Origin: Parvibaculum sp963975745
GTDB lineage: Bacteria > Pseudomonadota > Alphaproteobacteria > Parvibaculales > Parvibaculaceae
Length of the DNA: 64,000 nt
Assembly (NCBI RefSeq): GCF_963975745.1
Contig: NZ_CAXBIB010000011.1
Location: forward strand, 1-64,000
Direction of reading: 5' to 3'
Shown here: piece by piece, positions 24,560 through 32,363 of the stretch
Layout of the letters: the number at the start of each line of letters is the position of its first letter
Numbering within the stretch: the first letter of the stretch is position 1
Notes under the pieces: model-generated
The model's database searches: none
Seen by the model: the letters and a program-made list of their open reading frames with translations, nothing else
Told to the model about the DNA's origin: nothing
Program-made: the position numbers and the translations under genes

Positions 24560-26188
24560 TTATGCTGCTGCCGATGCGCGCTCGCGCGTCGCCGAGAATC
24601 GGACCTTCGGCCATTTTTCCAGTGTATAGCCGATTTCCCAGTTGCTCTTGGCCATGAAGACCGGCGCGCCGTCGCGGTCGGTCGCCATGTTGCCGCGATG
24701 CGCCTCGACAAAGCGCTTCAGTTCGGCCGCGTCGTCAGCCAGCACCCAGCGTGCCGTCTCGAAGGGCGCCGGCTCGAACTGCACCTTGATGTCATATTCA
24801 GCAGCGATGCGCGACGCCAGCACTTCAAGCTGCAGCTGTCCAACCACGCCGACGATCCAGTTGGCGCCGATCTCGGGCTTGAAGACCTGCGTCACGCCTT
24901 CCTCGGCCAGGCTTTCCAGCGCGCGGCGCATGTGCTTGGCCTTCATCGGGTCGTCGAGACGGACACGGCGCAGGATTTCGGGCGCGAAATTCGGAATGCC
25001 GGTAAAAACGAGGTCTTCGCCTTCGCTCAGCGTATCGCCAACGCGGATCGTGCCGTGATTGGGAATGCCGATGATGTCGCCCGCATAGGCGTCGTCGAGC
25101 AGCTCGCGGTCCTGCGCGAAAAACATGATCGCGTTGTTGACGCCGATGGTCTTGCCGCTGCCCGAGATCTTGAGCCGCATTCCGCGCTTGAACTTGCCCG
25201 AACAGATGCGCATGAAGGCGATACGGTCGCGATGATTGGCGTCCATGTTGGCCTGCACCTTGAAGACGAAACCGGTCAGTTTCGGCTCCGCCGGCTCGAC
25301 GATGCGGGTCGCTGCGGGCTGCGCGCGCGGCGGCGGAGCATAGGCGACAACCGCATCCAGCAGTTCGCGCACGCCGAGCTTGCGAAGCGCACTGCCGAAA
25401 TAGACCGGCGTCAGATGGCCTGCCCGATACTGTTCGATGTCGAAGGCCGGGCTTCCCTCGCGGGCGAGTTCCATCTCGTCGCGAAAATGCCCGAGCTCCT
25501 CCGCACCCAGATAGTCGGCGATCCGGTCGCCCCTCAGGCTCTCGGGTTCGCTGTCCGGGCCCGCTTTTTCCGTGCCCGGCTTTTCATAGGGAATGAAGCG
25601 ATCGTTCTCCGGATCGAAGATGCCGCGCAGCAAGCCGCCCATGCCGGCCGGCCAGATCATCGGCGCGGTGTCGAGCGCCAGTTTCGAGGCAATCTCGTCC
25701 ATCAGCTCGAAGGGATTCTGGCCCTCGCGATCGATCTTGTTGATGAAGGTGATGATCGGCACGTCGCGCAAGCGGCAGACTTCGAAGAGCTTCAGCGTCT
25801 GCGCCTCGATGCCCTTGGCGGCGTCGATTACCATGATCGCACTGTCGGCCGCCGTCAGCGTGCGGTAGGTGTCCTCGCTGAAATCCTCGTGGCCCGGCGT
25901 ATCGAGCAGGTTGCAGACGACCCCCTTGTATTCGAAGGTCATCACCGCCGACGTCACCGAGATGCCGCGGTCCTGTTCGATCTTCATCCAGTCGGAGCGC
26001 GCACGCCGGTTGTCGCCGCGCGCCTTGACCTGGCCCGCCATGCGGATCGCGCCGCCCTTCAGCAGCAGATTCTCGGTCAGTGTCGTCTTGCCGGCGTCGG
26101 GATGGGAGATGATCGCGAAGGTCCGCCGCTTGCGGATTTCGTTCGCCAAATCCCCCTGCTGACGGCCCGCGGCGTCGATAATGGTCAA
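24560..26188 (-). CDS. prfC: peptide chain release factor 3
   Basis: A 542-aa translational GTPase that recycles RF1/RF2 from ribosomes after termination. G1 is ISHPDAGKTTLTENLL, G3 DTPGHEDFSEDTYRTL, and G4 INKIDREGQNP. The RF3-specific middle (YRAGHLTPVYFGSALRKLGV) and the C-terminal QLQLEVLASRIAAEY follow. Length matches E. coli RF3. The start is a TTG at 26188 behind GGAGACGAAACG; no ATG is available. Confidence 0.95.
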   Translation of the reverse strand: MTIIDAAGRQQGDLANEIRKRRTFAIISHPDAGKTTLTENLLLKGGAIRMAGQVKARGDNRRARSDWMKIEQDRGISVTSAVMTFEYKGVVCNLLDTPGHEDFSEDTYRTLTAADSAIMVIDAAKGIEAQTLKLFEVCRLRDVPIITFINKIDREGQNPFELMDEIASKLALDTAPMIWPAGMGGLLRGIFDPENDRFIPYEKPGTEKAGPDSEPESLRGDRIADYLGAEELGHFRDEMELAREGSPAFDIEQYRAGHLTPVYFGSALRKLGVRELLDAVVAYAPPPRAQPAATRIVEPAEPKLTGFVFKVQANMDANHRDRIAFMRICSGKFKRGMRLKISGSGKTIGVNNAIMFFAQDRELLDDAYAGDIIGIPNHGTIRVGDTLSEGEDLVFTGIPNFAPEILRRVRLDDPMKAKHMRRALESLAEEGVTQVFKPEIGANWIVGVVGQLQLEVLASRIAAEYDIKVQFEPAPFETARWVLADDAAELKRFVEAHRGNMATDRDGAPVFMAKSNWEIGYTLEKWPKVRFSATRERASAAA

Positions 26189-26331
26189 CGTTTCGTCTCC
26201 GGGATGAATTCGCGGCGGAACCTAGCTCAAAGCGGCTGGTGCCGCCACCCCGCGACAAACTGGCCCCTCGGCGGTGATTGCACGGCATGCCAGCATGGCA
26301 CCATCATGCCATTGACCATCAGGAGAAACCC

Positions 26332-26550
26332 ATGACCAGCGCCCGCGATGTTGTCGAGCCTCATATCGAGGCCATGCTCAAGGAGGCCGAGACGGCCCGT
26401 CTCTCGACCGATGCCGTTGCCCGCATCATGTTCGAAAAGGTGATTCATATCTGGCGGGATATCCGCAAGCCGGAGGACATCAAGGCCGAACTGCTCGAAG
26501 CGGCCGAACATCTCGACCCGGATGAAGATTTCATGTTCATGCGCCCCTGA
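26332..26550 (+). CDS. small helical protein of unknown function
   Basis: A 72-aa acidic, helical protein (DVVEPHIEAMLKEAETARLS at the start, LEAAEHLDPDEDFMFMRP at the end). The ATG at 26332 has a strong site, CAGGAGAAACCC. There is no membrane segment or recognised motif. It is convergent with the DUF1491 gene, which starts its stop-side 2 bp away. The well-formed start and codon pattern support a real gene; function is unknown. Confidence 0.65.
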   Translation: MTSARDVVEPHIEAMLKEAETARLSTDAVARIMFEKVIHIWRDIRKPEDIKAELLEAAEHLDPDEDFMFMRP

Positions 26551-26552
26551 AT

Positions 26553-26894
26553 TCAGCGCACCGGCTCGAACAGGAAATGCCGGCCTTCGCGATCCTCGAT
26601 CTCGACCACCCAGAGGTCGGGGTCGCGCTGCCGCTGCTTGTCGATATAGGCATCGGCATCGACTTCGGGGACCGGCTCCGGGCTTGGCCGGGCCATCCAG
26701 AACAGCGCGCCTTCGCCGTCGCGCGCCGGCGCATAGACGCTCGCCCGACCGTCGAGCCGGTTGACCTTGACCAGCACGACGCCCGACGTCGCATCGCCAC
26801 GCCGGACCACCATCGCGCCGGCACCGGCCGTTTCGCAACGGCGGATCAGTGCTTTCACCCAGATTTCAGCCTTCAGCCGCGGCGGCGCTTCCAT
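26553..26894 (-). CDS. DUF1491 family protein
   Basis: A 113-aa protein of the DUF1491 family, found almost only in Alphaproteobacteria. Characteristic parts are the start RLKAEIWVKALIRRCETAGA, then AMVVRRGDATSG, and near the end DPDLWVVEIEDREGRHF. It is cytoplasmic with no known function. The ATG is at 26894. It is convergent with the small gene at 26332-26550. Confidence 0.85.
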   Translation of the reverse strand: MEAPPRLKAEIWVKALIRRCETAGAGAMVVRRGDATSGVVLVKVNRLDGRASVYAPARDGEGALFWMARPSPEPVPEVDADAYIDKQRQRDPDLWVVEIEDREGRHFLFEPVR

Positions 26895-27109
26895 TTATTT
26901 CCCCGTATATCCGGCCGTTGCCGGCATCAGTCCCGTCGGGCACTGCCGTTCATCCTTAACGCGTTTCCTGTTTGCCGTCGCGTCGCTGCAGGATTAGACT
27001 CATCAACACTTTGTTAAGTGAGGCATTTTCGCGGATGGGCTGACCGGCCGGGCCGCTTGCGGTCGAAGCGGCCGTTTCGTCTATCGCGGATTTTCGGGGG
27101 GATCATGTC

Positions 27110-28168
27110 ATGTCAGAGGGTCGCAACGTGTCACTGCCTTTCCTGAAACAGGCGCATCGCGCCGTGCTTCCCGTCGCCGCTGCCTTTCTGCTGGCGGGAT
27201 GCCTGACATCTGCAGGCGACGGCAAACCGGTCGCGGTCGCCCCCGAACCGGCGCCCGCGCCTGTCGCGGCGGCTGCCGAGGACGCGACCGTTGCCGCCAG
27301 CGTGCCCATTCCCCTTCCCTCGCCGCTCAAGCGCGGGCCTGTGCAAGTCGCCTCGATCGATCCTTCGGCCGGCATTTCGGCGCTGACGACCGCGCCGCGT
27401 CTTGGCGATTTCGCTGGTGTCTATGTCAGCTACGGTTCGGCCCTGGCCACAGTTGCCGAGGCGCGACTCAACACACCGGCCGATGTGCGCCGAGCCATTG
27501 CGCGGCTGCGCTTTGCCGAACCCGATGGACTCGCCGAGGGCTGGTATGCGGCCCGCGCGCTGATCGCCGCCGAAGATCCCGCTTTCGCCCAGGGCGTGCG
27601 CAACGAGGCGCGCGGTCTCGGCAAGGTCGCTCTGCTCGCCACGCTTTCCGCCGACGAGGATTATGTCCTGCAGATCGGTGGTGCCGGCTCGGCCAGTGCG
27701 GCCGTTGCCGCGGCCATCCGCGAGGAAACCGGGCGGATGCAGCAGCTTTCGGCCCGCTTCATCGACACCGCCTACCAGTTCCAGAAACAGAGATGGGGCA
27801 TGACCGCCCCGCTGCCCGGCCAGCCCGAGGTGCCCGTCAAGACGGCGGCAGCGAGCCCGCTGGAACAGGCACGTGCGGTTCTCGCTGCGCTATCGCCCGT
27901 CGGACCGGCGCATGCCGCCTATACGCCATCCGTCATGAACCGCATTCTGACGCTCGCCGCCCATCAGGTGCTCGACGGCTCGACGGCCGCCGCTCAGGCA
28001 AGCGCGCCGCGCAATCCGACCGGGCGCTGCCTCAACTGGGCCCGTCTCAATCTCGACCAGTGCCTTGCCGCGGCCCGCTTCCCCTCCGAGGAAGCCTGGT
28101 GCGCCGGCAAGCACGCGGTCGAGGAAGTCAGCGGTTGCTGGGCTGCGGCGCTACCGGCCGCCCAGTAA
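27110..28168 (+). CDS. putative lipoprotein
   Basis: A 352-aa protein with a lipobox: AVLPVAAAFLLAGC, the cysteine near residue 31. A Pro/Ala-rich linker follows (PEPAPAPVAAAAED), then a helical domain of about 250 aa with a paired-cysteine C-terminus (GRCLNWARLNLDQCLAAARF, GCWAA). It is probably anchored in the outer membrane on the periplasmic side. The start may be ATG 27110 or GTG 27128; both keep the signal. I do not recognise the domain. A strong terminator follows. Confidence 0.7.
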   Translation: MSEGRNVSLPFLKQAHRAVLPVAAAFLLAGCLTSAGDGKPVAVAPEPAPAPVAAAAEDATVAASVPIPLPSPLKRGPVQVASIDPSAGISALTTAPRLGDFAGVYVSYGSALATVAEARLNTPADVRRAIARLRFAEPDGLAEGWYAARALIAAEDPAFAQGVRNEARGLGKVALLATLSADEDYVLQIGGAGSASAAVAAAIREETGRMQQLSARFIDTAYQFQKQRWGMTAPLPGQPEVPVKTAAASPLEQARAVLAALSPVGPAHAAYTPSVMNRILTLAAHQVLDGSTAAAQASAPRNPTGRCLNWARLNLDQCLAAARFPSEEAWCAGKHAVEEVSGCWAAALPAAQ

Positions 28169-28224
28169 GTCCGGCGCCTTGCGGGCGGCCGGTTCGAATG
28201 AATTTGAATCGAATGTCGATCTTT

Positions 28225-28264
28225 TTTGACGCGCATTTGCGGAAAATGCGCGTCAAATTTTTTG
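28225..28264 (+). terminator. intrinsic terminator with a perfect 14-bp stem
   Basis: The arm TTTGACGCGCATTT (28225-28238) pairs perfectly with 28244-28257 around GCGGA and is followed by a T-run (28258-28263). It ends the lipoprotein transcript. The next 200 bp, to the DUF5330 gene at 28476, is strongly AT-rich, holds no gene, and presumably contains that gene's promoter. Confidence 0.9.
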
Positions 28265-28475
28265 CGTATTTTACTCTGATTTTCATAGAATTAGATTATA
28301 TTTCTAAGTACAGATTAGAGGTGAAATAAACCAGAATTTACATTCTTGAGTACAAGCTTCAATCTATATTGTATTTTATCTATCGATTTAACGGCGCGGC
28401 AGCAGGTCACGCCATAGCCTTCGCCCATGTCATTGCCGGTCCCTGGGACGGCCGGCCTTTGAAAGGGTGAAAACA

Positions 28476-28886
28476 ATGTCGTTTATTCTGAGAGCTGCCT
28501 TCTGGCTGACGGTGCTGGCCTTCCTGCTGCCATCCCCCGAAGACGAAACCGCGGCCCGGACCGCCGCCGCCGGGGGCTATAGCGCCGCCGCGCTCGAACT
28601 GCCGCAGGAGCCGCCCGCGCCCGAGATGGGCGCCGGCGAGGCCCTCACCATGGCGGCGCGCTCCGCCCAGGATGTGATGGGGTTCTGCGGCCGCAATCCG
28701 GATATCTGCGCGCGCAGTCACGATATTTTCGGCCATGTCATCCGCCAGACCACGCATTATGGCGGCATGGCACTTGTCTGGCTGACCGACAAGGCCAAGG
28801 AGCGGCAGCAGCCGGACCAGCCTCCCTCGCCGCTTGCCCCTCTCGGGCGGCAAGCCCTTGCCTCCTCATACCCCGCCGGCGCCTGA
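28476..28886 (+). CDS. DUF5330 family exported protein
   Basis: A 136-aa protein with an N-terminal signal/anchor (FILRAAFWLTVLAFLLPSP). The DUF5330-type core has two cysteines: MAARSAQDVMGFCGRNPDIC, then ARSHDIFGHVIRQTTHYG. The ATG at 28476 follows AAAGGG at 8 nt and is preferred to a GTG three codons upstream. The family is restricted to Alphaproteobacteria and is of unknown function; periplasmic location is inferred. Confidence 0.8.
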   Translation: MSFILRAAFWLTVLAFLLPSPEDETAARTAAAGGYSAAALELPQEPPAPEMGAGEALTMAARSAQDVMGFCGRNPDICARSHDIFGHVIRQTTHYGGMALVWLTDKAKERQQPDQPPSPLAPLGRQALASSYPAGA

Positions 28887-28914
28887 CCTCACCCATCCGT
28901 CGCCTGCGCCTCTG

Positions 28915-28986
28915 CCGGATGCGGGGGCCTAGACCCGCATCCGGTCCCCTTGACGCCCCGTCGCTCGCCTCCCGAGCGGCGGGGCG
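28915..28986 (+). terminator. two tandem GC-rich hairpins after DUF5330
   Basis: CCGGATGCGGG (28915-28925) pairs with 28934-28944. CGCCCCGTCGCTCG (28954-28967) pairs with CGAGCGGCGGGGCG (28973-28986) with one wobble. T-runs are poor, so they may end transcription with help or be dispersed repeats. They lie between DUF5330 and sufE. Confidence 0.5.
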
Positions 28987-29041
28987 CTTGTCCTTCGGGG
29001 GCAGGCCCGCTATGTCCTGACCGGATACGGACGGAGCGCCA

Positions 29042-29473
29042 ATGAGCATTCAGGACCTCATCGACGATTTTGCCTTCCTCGACGACTGGGAGGAGCGCTA
29101 CCGCTATGTCATCGAGCTCGGCCGCGGTCTCGAACCGCTCAGCGCGGCCGAACATGCGCCGGCCAACAAGGTCGAGGGTTGCGTCAGCCAGGTCTGGCTG
29201 ATCGTCGAGCCGCGCCGGGCCGAGGACGGCACGCTGCACCTCCATTTCCGCGGCGACAGCGATGCCCATATCGTCCGTGGTCTGATCGCCATTCTGATGC
29301 GGCTCTATTCCGATCGGACGCCGGCCGAGATTCTCGATATCGACGCGCGCGCCATATTCGGCCGGCTCGGCCTCGACGAACATCTGACGCCGCAGCGTTC
29401 CAACGGGCTCTATGCGATGGTCGGGCGGATCCAGGCCGACGCGCGTGCGCATCTCACGCCGGCCGGCGGCTGA
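29042..29473 (+). CDS. sufE: SufE-like sulfur acceptor protein
   Basis: A 143-aa cytoplasmic protein that takes sulfur from the cysteine desulfurase SufS for iron-sulfur cluster assembly. Residues IQDLIDDFAFLDDWEERYRY and then NKVEGCVSQVWL, with the acceptor cysteine C47, are diagnostic. The ATG at 29042 follows GGAGCGCCA. No suf operon is adjacent. The stop region overlaps the convergent DUF6456 gene by 20 bp. Confidence 0.93.
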   Translation: MSIQDLIDDFAFLDDWEERYRYVIELGRGLEPLSAAEHAPANKVEGCVSQVWLIVEPRRAEDGTLHLHFRGDSDAHIVRGLIAILMRLYSDRTPAEILDIDARAIFGRLGLDEHLTPQRSNGLYAMVGRIQADARAHLTPAGG

Positions 29474-30023
29474 CCGGCGCCCGCCGCTCCGAACCGAGCC
29501 GGTAATGCGCGACCAGCCGGTCGAGCGCGATCGCCAGCACCACCTTGCCGGCCCGCCGCGGCCAGCCGAAACGCCGTTCGGCGGCTTCCATGCCATCGAG
29601 AAGGCAGCAGACCGAAATCAGCAGATCCGAGAGGCCGGGACCGGCTGCGGCCAGGGCGGCGGCGACGCGATGGCGCGCGGCCAGCGCCTGGTCGGTGATC
29701 GCGGCCGGGTCGCGCGGCGGGCGCCTCTTGCGCTGGCGGCCGCCCACCGCCGACCAGTCGGTGGTCAGGCGCGGCATCAGCTGGCCGATCGTGAAGTCGC
29801 GCCGCAACCGCTCGCCCGCCTCGAACTGCATCTGGTCGATCAGCGGCTTGCCGTCCGGCCCCTTGCGACGGCGCAACCAGCCGAGCGGCGTCTCGGCCTC
29901 GTTGGTCGCAACCTCGCAGCGCAGGCCGTCGATCGTCACATGACGGCGGCCCGGCAGGCGATGCGCAGCGGCGAAACGGTCGGGATCGGGCGGCGCGCCA
30001 CGGCGCCGGCGGGCCGGCTTCAT
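29454..30023 (-). CDS. DUF6456 domain protein
   Basis: A 189-aa protein beginning MKPARRRRGAPPDPD. It carries the DUF6456 pattern VATNEAETPLGWLRRRKGPD, then DQMQFEAGERLRRDFTIGQL and a helical end (SDLLISVCCLLDGMEAAERR). It is basic and cytoplasmic, possibly nucleic-acid-associated. The ATG at 30023 overlaps the stop of the DnaA-like gene by ATGA. The two families travel together in Alphaproteobacteria, and a regulatory role has been assumed for such proteins. Confidence 0.85.
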   Translation of the reverse strand: MKPARRRRGAPPDPDRFAAAHRLPGRRHVTIDGLRCEVATNEAETPLGWLRRRKGPDGKPLIDQMQFEAGERLRRDFTIGQLMPRLTTDWSAVGGRQRKRRPPRDPAAITDQALAARHRVAAALAAAGPGLSDLLISVCCLLDGMEAAERRFGWPRRAGKVVLAIALDRLVAHYRLGSERRAPVSRRPA

Positions 30024-30454
30024 GCGTCGCTGCCCGGCCGGGCGCCGCCTTCGAGCCGGGCCGCCAGCGCATCGAGCAGCCGGTCGAAATCGGGATCGTC
30101 GCGGCGGTCCTCGATCTGGCGGCAGGCATGGGCGGCGGTGCGGCGGTCGCGGCCGAACAGGCGTCCGACCTCCGACAGGCTGACGCCGAAAATCACATGG
30201 GTCAGATACATCGCAACCTGGCGGGCCAATGCCACCGTGGCGCGGCGCCGTGTCGGCGCCCGCAGTTCCGGCAGGGAGACCTGCCAGGCGCCGGCGACAA
30301 GGGCCAGCGTCCGGGTGGCGCGGTCCTGGCCCGGCCGCGCCGGGGACGGCCGGCGGCGCTTGCGACGTGGCGGCGCGGCGCTCCAGCCGGTGGCGGCCGG
30401 CCGGTCCGGGCTGGTGCGCCTGCCGCGATGAATATGAATTAAATCCTGTTCCAT
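30020..30454 (-). CDS. DnaA domain-IV-like helix-turn-helix protein
   Basis: A 144-aa protein. The last 80 residues (RATVALARQVAMYLTHVIFG, then SLSEVGRLFGRDRRTAAHAC) match the DNA-binding C-terminal domain of DnaA, including the GRDRRTAAHAC helix, without the ATPase domain. The N-terminal 60 residues are basic and disordered. It presumably binds DnaA-box-like sites or acts as a transcription regulator. It is cotranscribed with DUF6456 (ATGA overlap). A perfect palindrome 43-60 bp upstream may be its operator. Confidence 0.85.
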   Translation of the reverse strand: MEQDLIHIHRGRRTSPDRPAATGWSAAPPRRKRRRPSPARPGQDRATRTLALVAGAWQVSLPELRAPTRRRATVALARQVAMYLTHVIFGVSLSEVGRLFGRDRRTAAHACRQIEDRRDDPDFDRLLDALAARLEGGARPGSDA

Positions 30455-30496
30455 TGACCATCTCCCGGGCGGACCTCGCCACCTCTCACGAAGATT

Positions 30497-30514
30497 AAAG
30501 GAATTTATTCCTTT
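30497..30514. promoter_or_regulatory. perfect palindrome before the DnaA-like gene
   Basis: AAAGGAAT and ATTCCTTT (8-bp arms, TT spacer) lie 43-60 bp upstream of the start at 30454 in otherwise G/C-rich sequence. The position suits an operator. The rest of the gap to 30646 shows no gene. Confidence 0.5.
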
Positions 30515-30646
30515 TCACTGGTCAAAATTGCCATGCCGCCGGGCGGACGGGGATAAGTTTCGGCAAGCCGCTGGACGGACAGGCGAAATCGGCCGCTGGC
30601 GGGCACCGCGGCCGGCTGCATCGGTCGGGAAGGATCGGTCCGGGGG

Positions 30647-31102
30647 TCAGTCCGTGCCGTTGCGGCAGGTCACGGTCACGCTGGCCGCGCTACCGCCGGC
30701 GCCGTCGCAGGCCATGCCCGGGAAACACATGGCGGCGGCCGCACCAGTGAAGTTGAAGGCGATATAGGCCCCGCCCGCCGGCGCATCGACGACGCCGGCC
30801 AGCGCATAGTCGCGGCGCTCGCCGCGCGTCAGCGTGATCGCCTCGCCGACGGCCAGATCGGACATGGCGATATAGTGTTCGCCGTCGAACATCAGGCTGG
30901 CGCTGCCGCCAACCTCGTCGAGGGTGCAGCGGGCGCGGAGATCGCTCGGCGTGGCGCCGCCCGTAATCGGAAACTTCGCCTGCTCGCCCTGGCGGATGGT
31001 GATGCTGCCGCCGTCAAGCGTCGCGGCCTGCGCGGCAGCCGGCAACAGCGCGGCCAGAACGGCGGCGCGGTGCAGCATCGTGCTGATTGGCGGGATCTTC
31101 AC
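30647..31102 (-). CDS. small exported protein of unknown function
   Basis: A 151-aa protein with a clear signal peptide (MLHRAAVLAALLPAAAQA, cleavage after AQA). A beta-rich mature part of about 125 aa carries four cysteines (ARCTLDEVGG, MCFPGMACDG, VTCRNG) that could form two disulfides. The GTG at 31102 follows GGGAGATTGCC; the ATG eight codons later is an alternative. It is periplasmic or secreted. No family recognised. Confidence 0.7.
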   Translation of the reverse strand: MKIPPISTMLHRAAVLAALLPAAAQAATLDGGSITIRQGEQAKFPITGGATPSDLRARCTLDEVGGSASLMFDGEHYIAMSDLAVGEAITLTRGERRDYALAGVVDAPAGGAYIAFNFTGAAAAMCFPGMACDGAGGSAASVTVTCRNGTD

Positions 31103-31153
31103 GGCAATCTCCCTGCGGCGTCCCGACCAGTCTCGCCGTTCGGGCGGCCCGGT

Positions 31154-31675
31154 TCAAGCGATGCGCAGATTGGCGCGTTCGGCCAGCGCATGCGCCTTTT
31201 CCGACTGCAGGAAGGCGTCGTGGCCCAGCACCATCGCGATCCGGCCCTCGGCATCGGCCAGCGGCAGGCGCAGCCAGAACTGGAAGACATTGGGCTGCTT
31301 CCAGGCATCGAGCGCGATCACGCCCTGGGCCGGGCGGCCGGCGCCGATCACCTCGCGATAGGCCGCGTCCCAGTATGCGTTCTGGTCGCCGAGATCGTAT
31401 TCGTCGAGAAAATGCCCGGTCGTCTCGACGCCGAAATAGTCGCGCAGCCGCGTGCCGGCCAGGCGCACGCGCAGCCGCACCATATCCTCGCCCGCCGCCA
31501 CCACATCGAGCAGGCTCAGCGAGGGCAGCAGCGCGCGCAGCTCGCCCGGCTGGATGTCGGCCCGCACCGGATAGCGGCCATCGACCGACTTGGCGCGCCA
31601 GTAATCGAAAAGCTCGCGCTGCTCGGGCACGATCAACTGGGCACGGATGGCTTGGTCGGCGCGGGTCAGGAGCAC
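31154..31675 (-). CDS. PAS domain protein (PAS_5/DUF1331 type)
   Basis: A 173-aa cytoplasmic protein that is nearly all one PAS-like domain. The family pattern RELFDYWRAKSVDGRYPVRA, then LRALLPSLSLLDVV and RLRVRLAGTRLRDYFG, is visible. The start is a GTG at 31675 directly behind GAGGAGGAT; the longer frame upstream is not convincing. There is no output domain, so it may signal through a partner or bind a small ligand. It follows mucR on the same strand. Confidence 0.75.
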   Translation of the reverse strand: MLLTRADQAIRAQLIVPEQRELFDYWRAKSVDGRYPVRADIQPGELRALLPSLSLLDVVAAGEDMVRLRVRLAGTRLRDYFGVETTGHFLDEYDLGDQNAYWDAAYREVIGAGRPAQGVIALDAWKQPNVFQFWLRLPLADAEGRIAMVLGHDAFLQSEKAHALAERANLRIA

Positions 31676-31760
31676 ATCCTCCTCAGGCCGGCCAGCGGCC
31701 GGCGGCGAATCAGGTGGGAAAATCTTGGGATGCGGCGGGCGGCAATGCAAGCCGCGCGGC

Positions 31761-32168
31761 CTAGCGGCGGCTGCGGCCGCCCTGGCCGAGGCCCATCTTC
31801 TTGGCCAGCTTCGAGCGCGCATGGGCATAATTGGGCGCCACCATCGGATAGTCGCGCGGCAGGCCCCATTTCTCCCGATACTGGTCGGGGCTGAGATCGT
31901 AATGGGCGCGCAGATGCCGCTTCAGCGACTTGAAGCGCTTGCCGTCCTCGAGGCAGATCAGATAGTCGGGCGTGATCGACTTGCGGATCGGCACCGCCGG
32001 TTCGAGCGCCGGCCGCGGGCCGCCACCATCATTCGAGATCTGGGTCAGCGTCCCGAAAATCCTGTGGATCAGGCCCGCCAGTTCATCGGGCGCCACCTTG
32101 TTGTGACCGGCATAGGCCGAAACGATTTCCGCCGTCATCTCGATCAGTTCCGACTTCTCCGTCACCAT
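31761..32168 (-). CDS. mucR: MucR/Ros family zinc-finger transcription regulator
   Basis: A 135-aa regulator. The N-terminal part (ELIEMTAEIVSAYAGHNKVA) drives oligomerisation. The C-terminal zinc-finger region reads YLICLEDGKRFKSLKRHLRA, then HYDLSPDQYREKWGLP and ARSKLAKKMGLGQ. MucR acts as an H-NS-like silencer of AT-rich promoters in Alphaproteobacteria, affecting surface polysaccharide, motility and cell-cycle genes. The ATG at 32168 gives the standard family N-terminus; an ATG 11 codons upstream has no spaced ribosome site. The upstream region carries tandem GANTC-containing repeats. Confidence 0.95.
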   Translation of the reverse strand: MVTEKSELIEMTAEIVSAYAGHNKVAPDELAGLIHRIFGTLTQISNDGGGPRPALEPAVPIRKSITPDYLICLEDGKRFKSLKRHLRAHYDLSPDQYREKWGLPRDYPMVAPNYAHARSKLAKKMGLGQGGRSRR

Positions 32169-32252
32169 CGCCTCTTGTTGTCTGGTCCGATCCACCGCCA
32201 TCCCTGAATCCGCGCCGTCTTCAGGGCAATAAACAATCTCAATATTACAGAC

Positions 32253-32277
32253 GATTCTATAGCGGCTGATTCTATAG
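32253..32277. promoter_or_regulatory. mucR promoter: tandem GATTCTATAG repeats with GANTC sites
   Basis: GATTCTATAG occurs at 32253-32262 and 32268-32277, a 15-bp period. On the minus strand each copy reads CTATAGAATC, that is, a TATAGA-like -10 followed at once by GAATC, the CcrM methylation site. They lie 85-110 bp upstream of the mucR ATG, in an AT-rich patch of the kind MucR itself binds. Cell-cycle (CcrM/GcrA) and autoregulation are therefore both plausible. Confidence 0.5.
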
Positions 32278-32363
32278 CTCTTTTGACGATTAGCAATCAA
32301 GGTTCCCAGTGCTTCCGCGGCGGCAAATCACCGCCGCTGCGTTAACCCTGATTTAAATGGCCA

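Noticed and set aside
23807..26335. An 842-codon open frame on the plus strand opposite mscS and prfC
   Set aside because: It is antisense to two clear genes, Arg/His/Asp/Gln-rich as expected from the complement of GC-rich codons, and shows no family resemblance.
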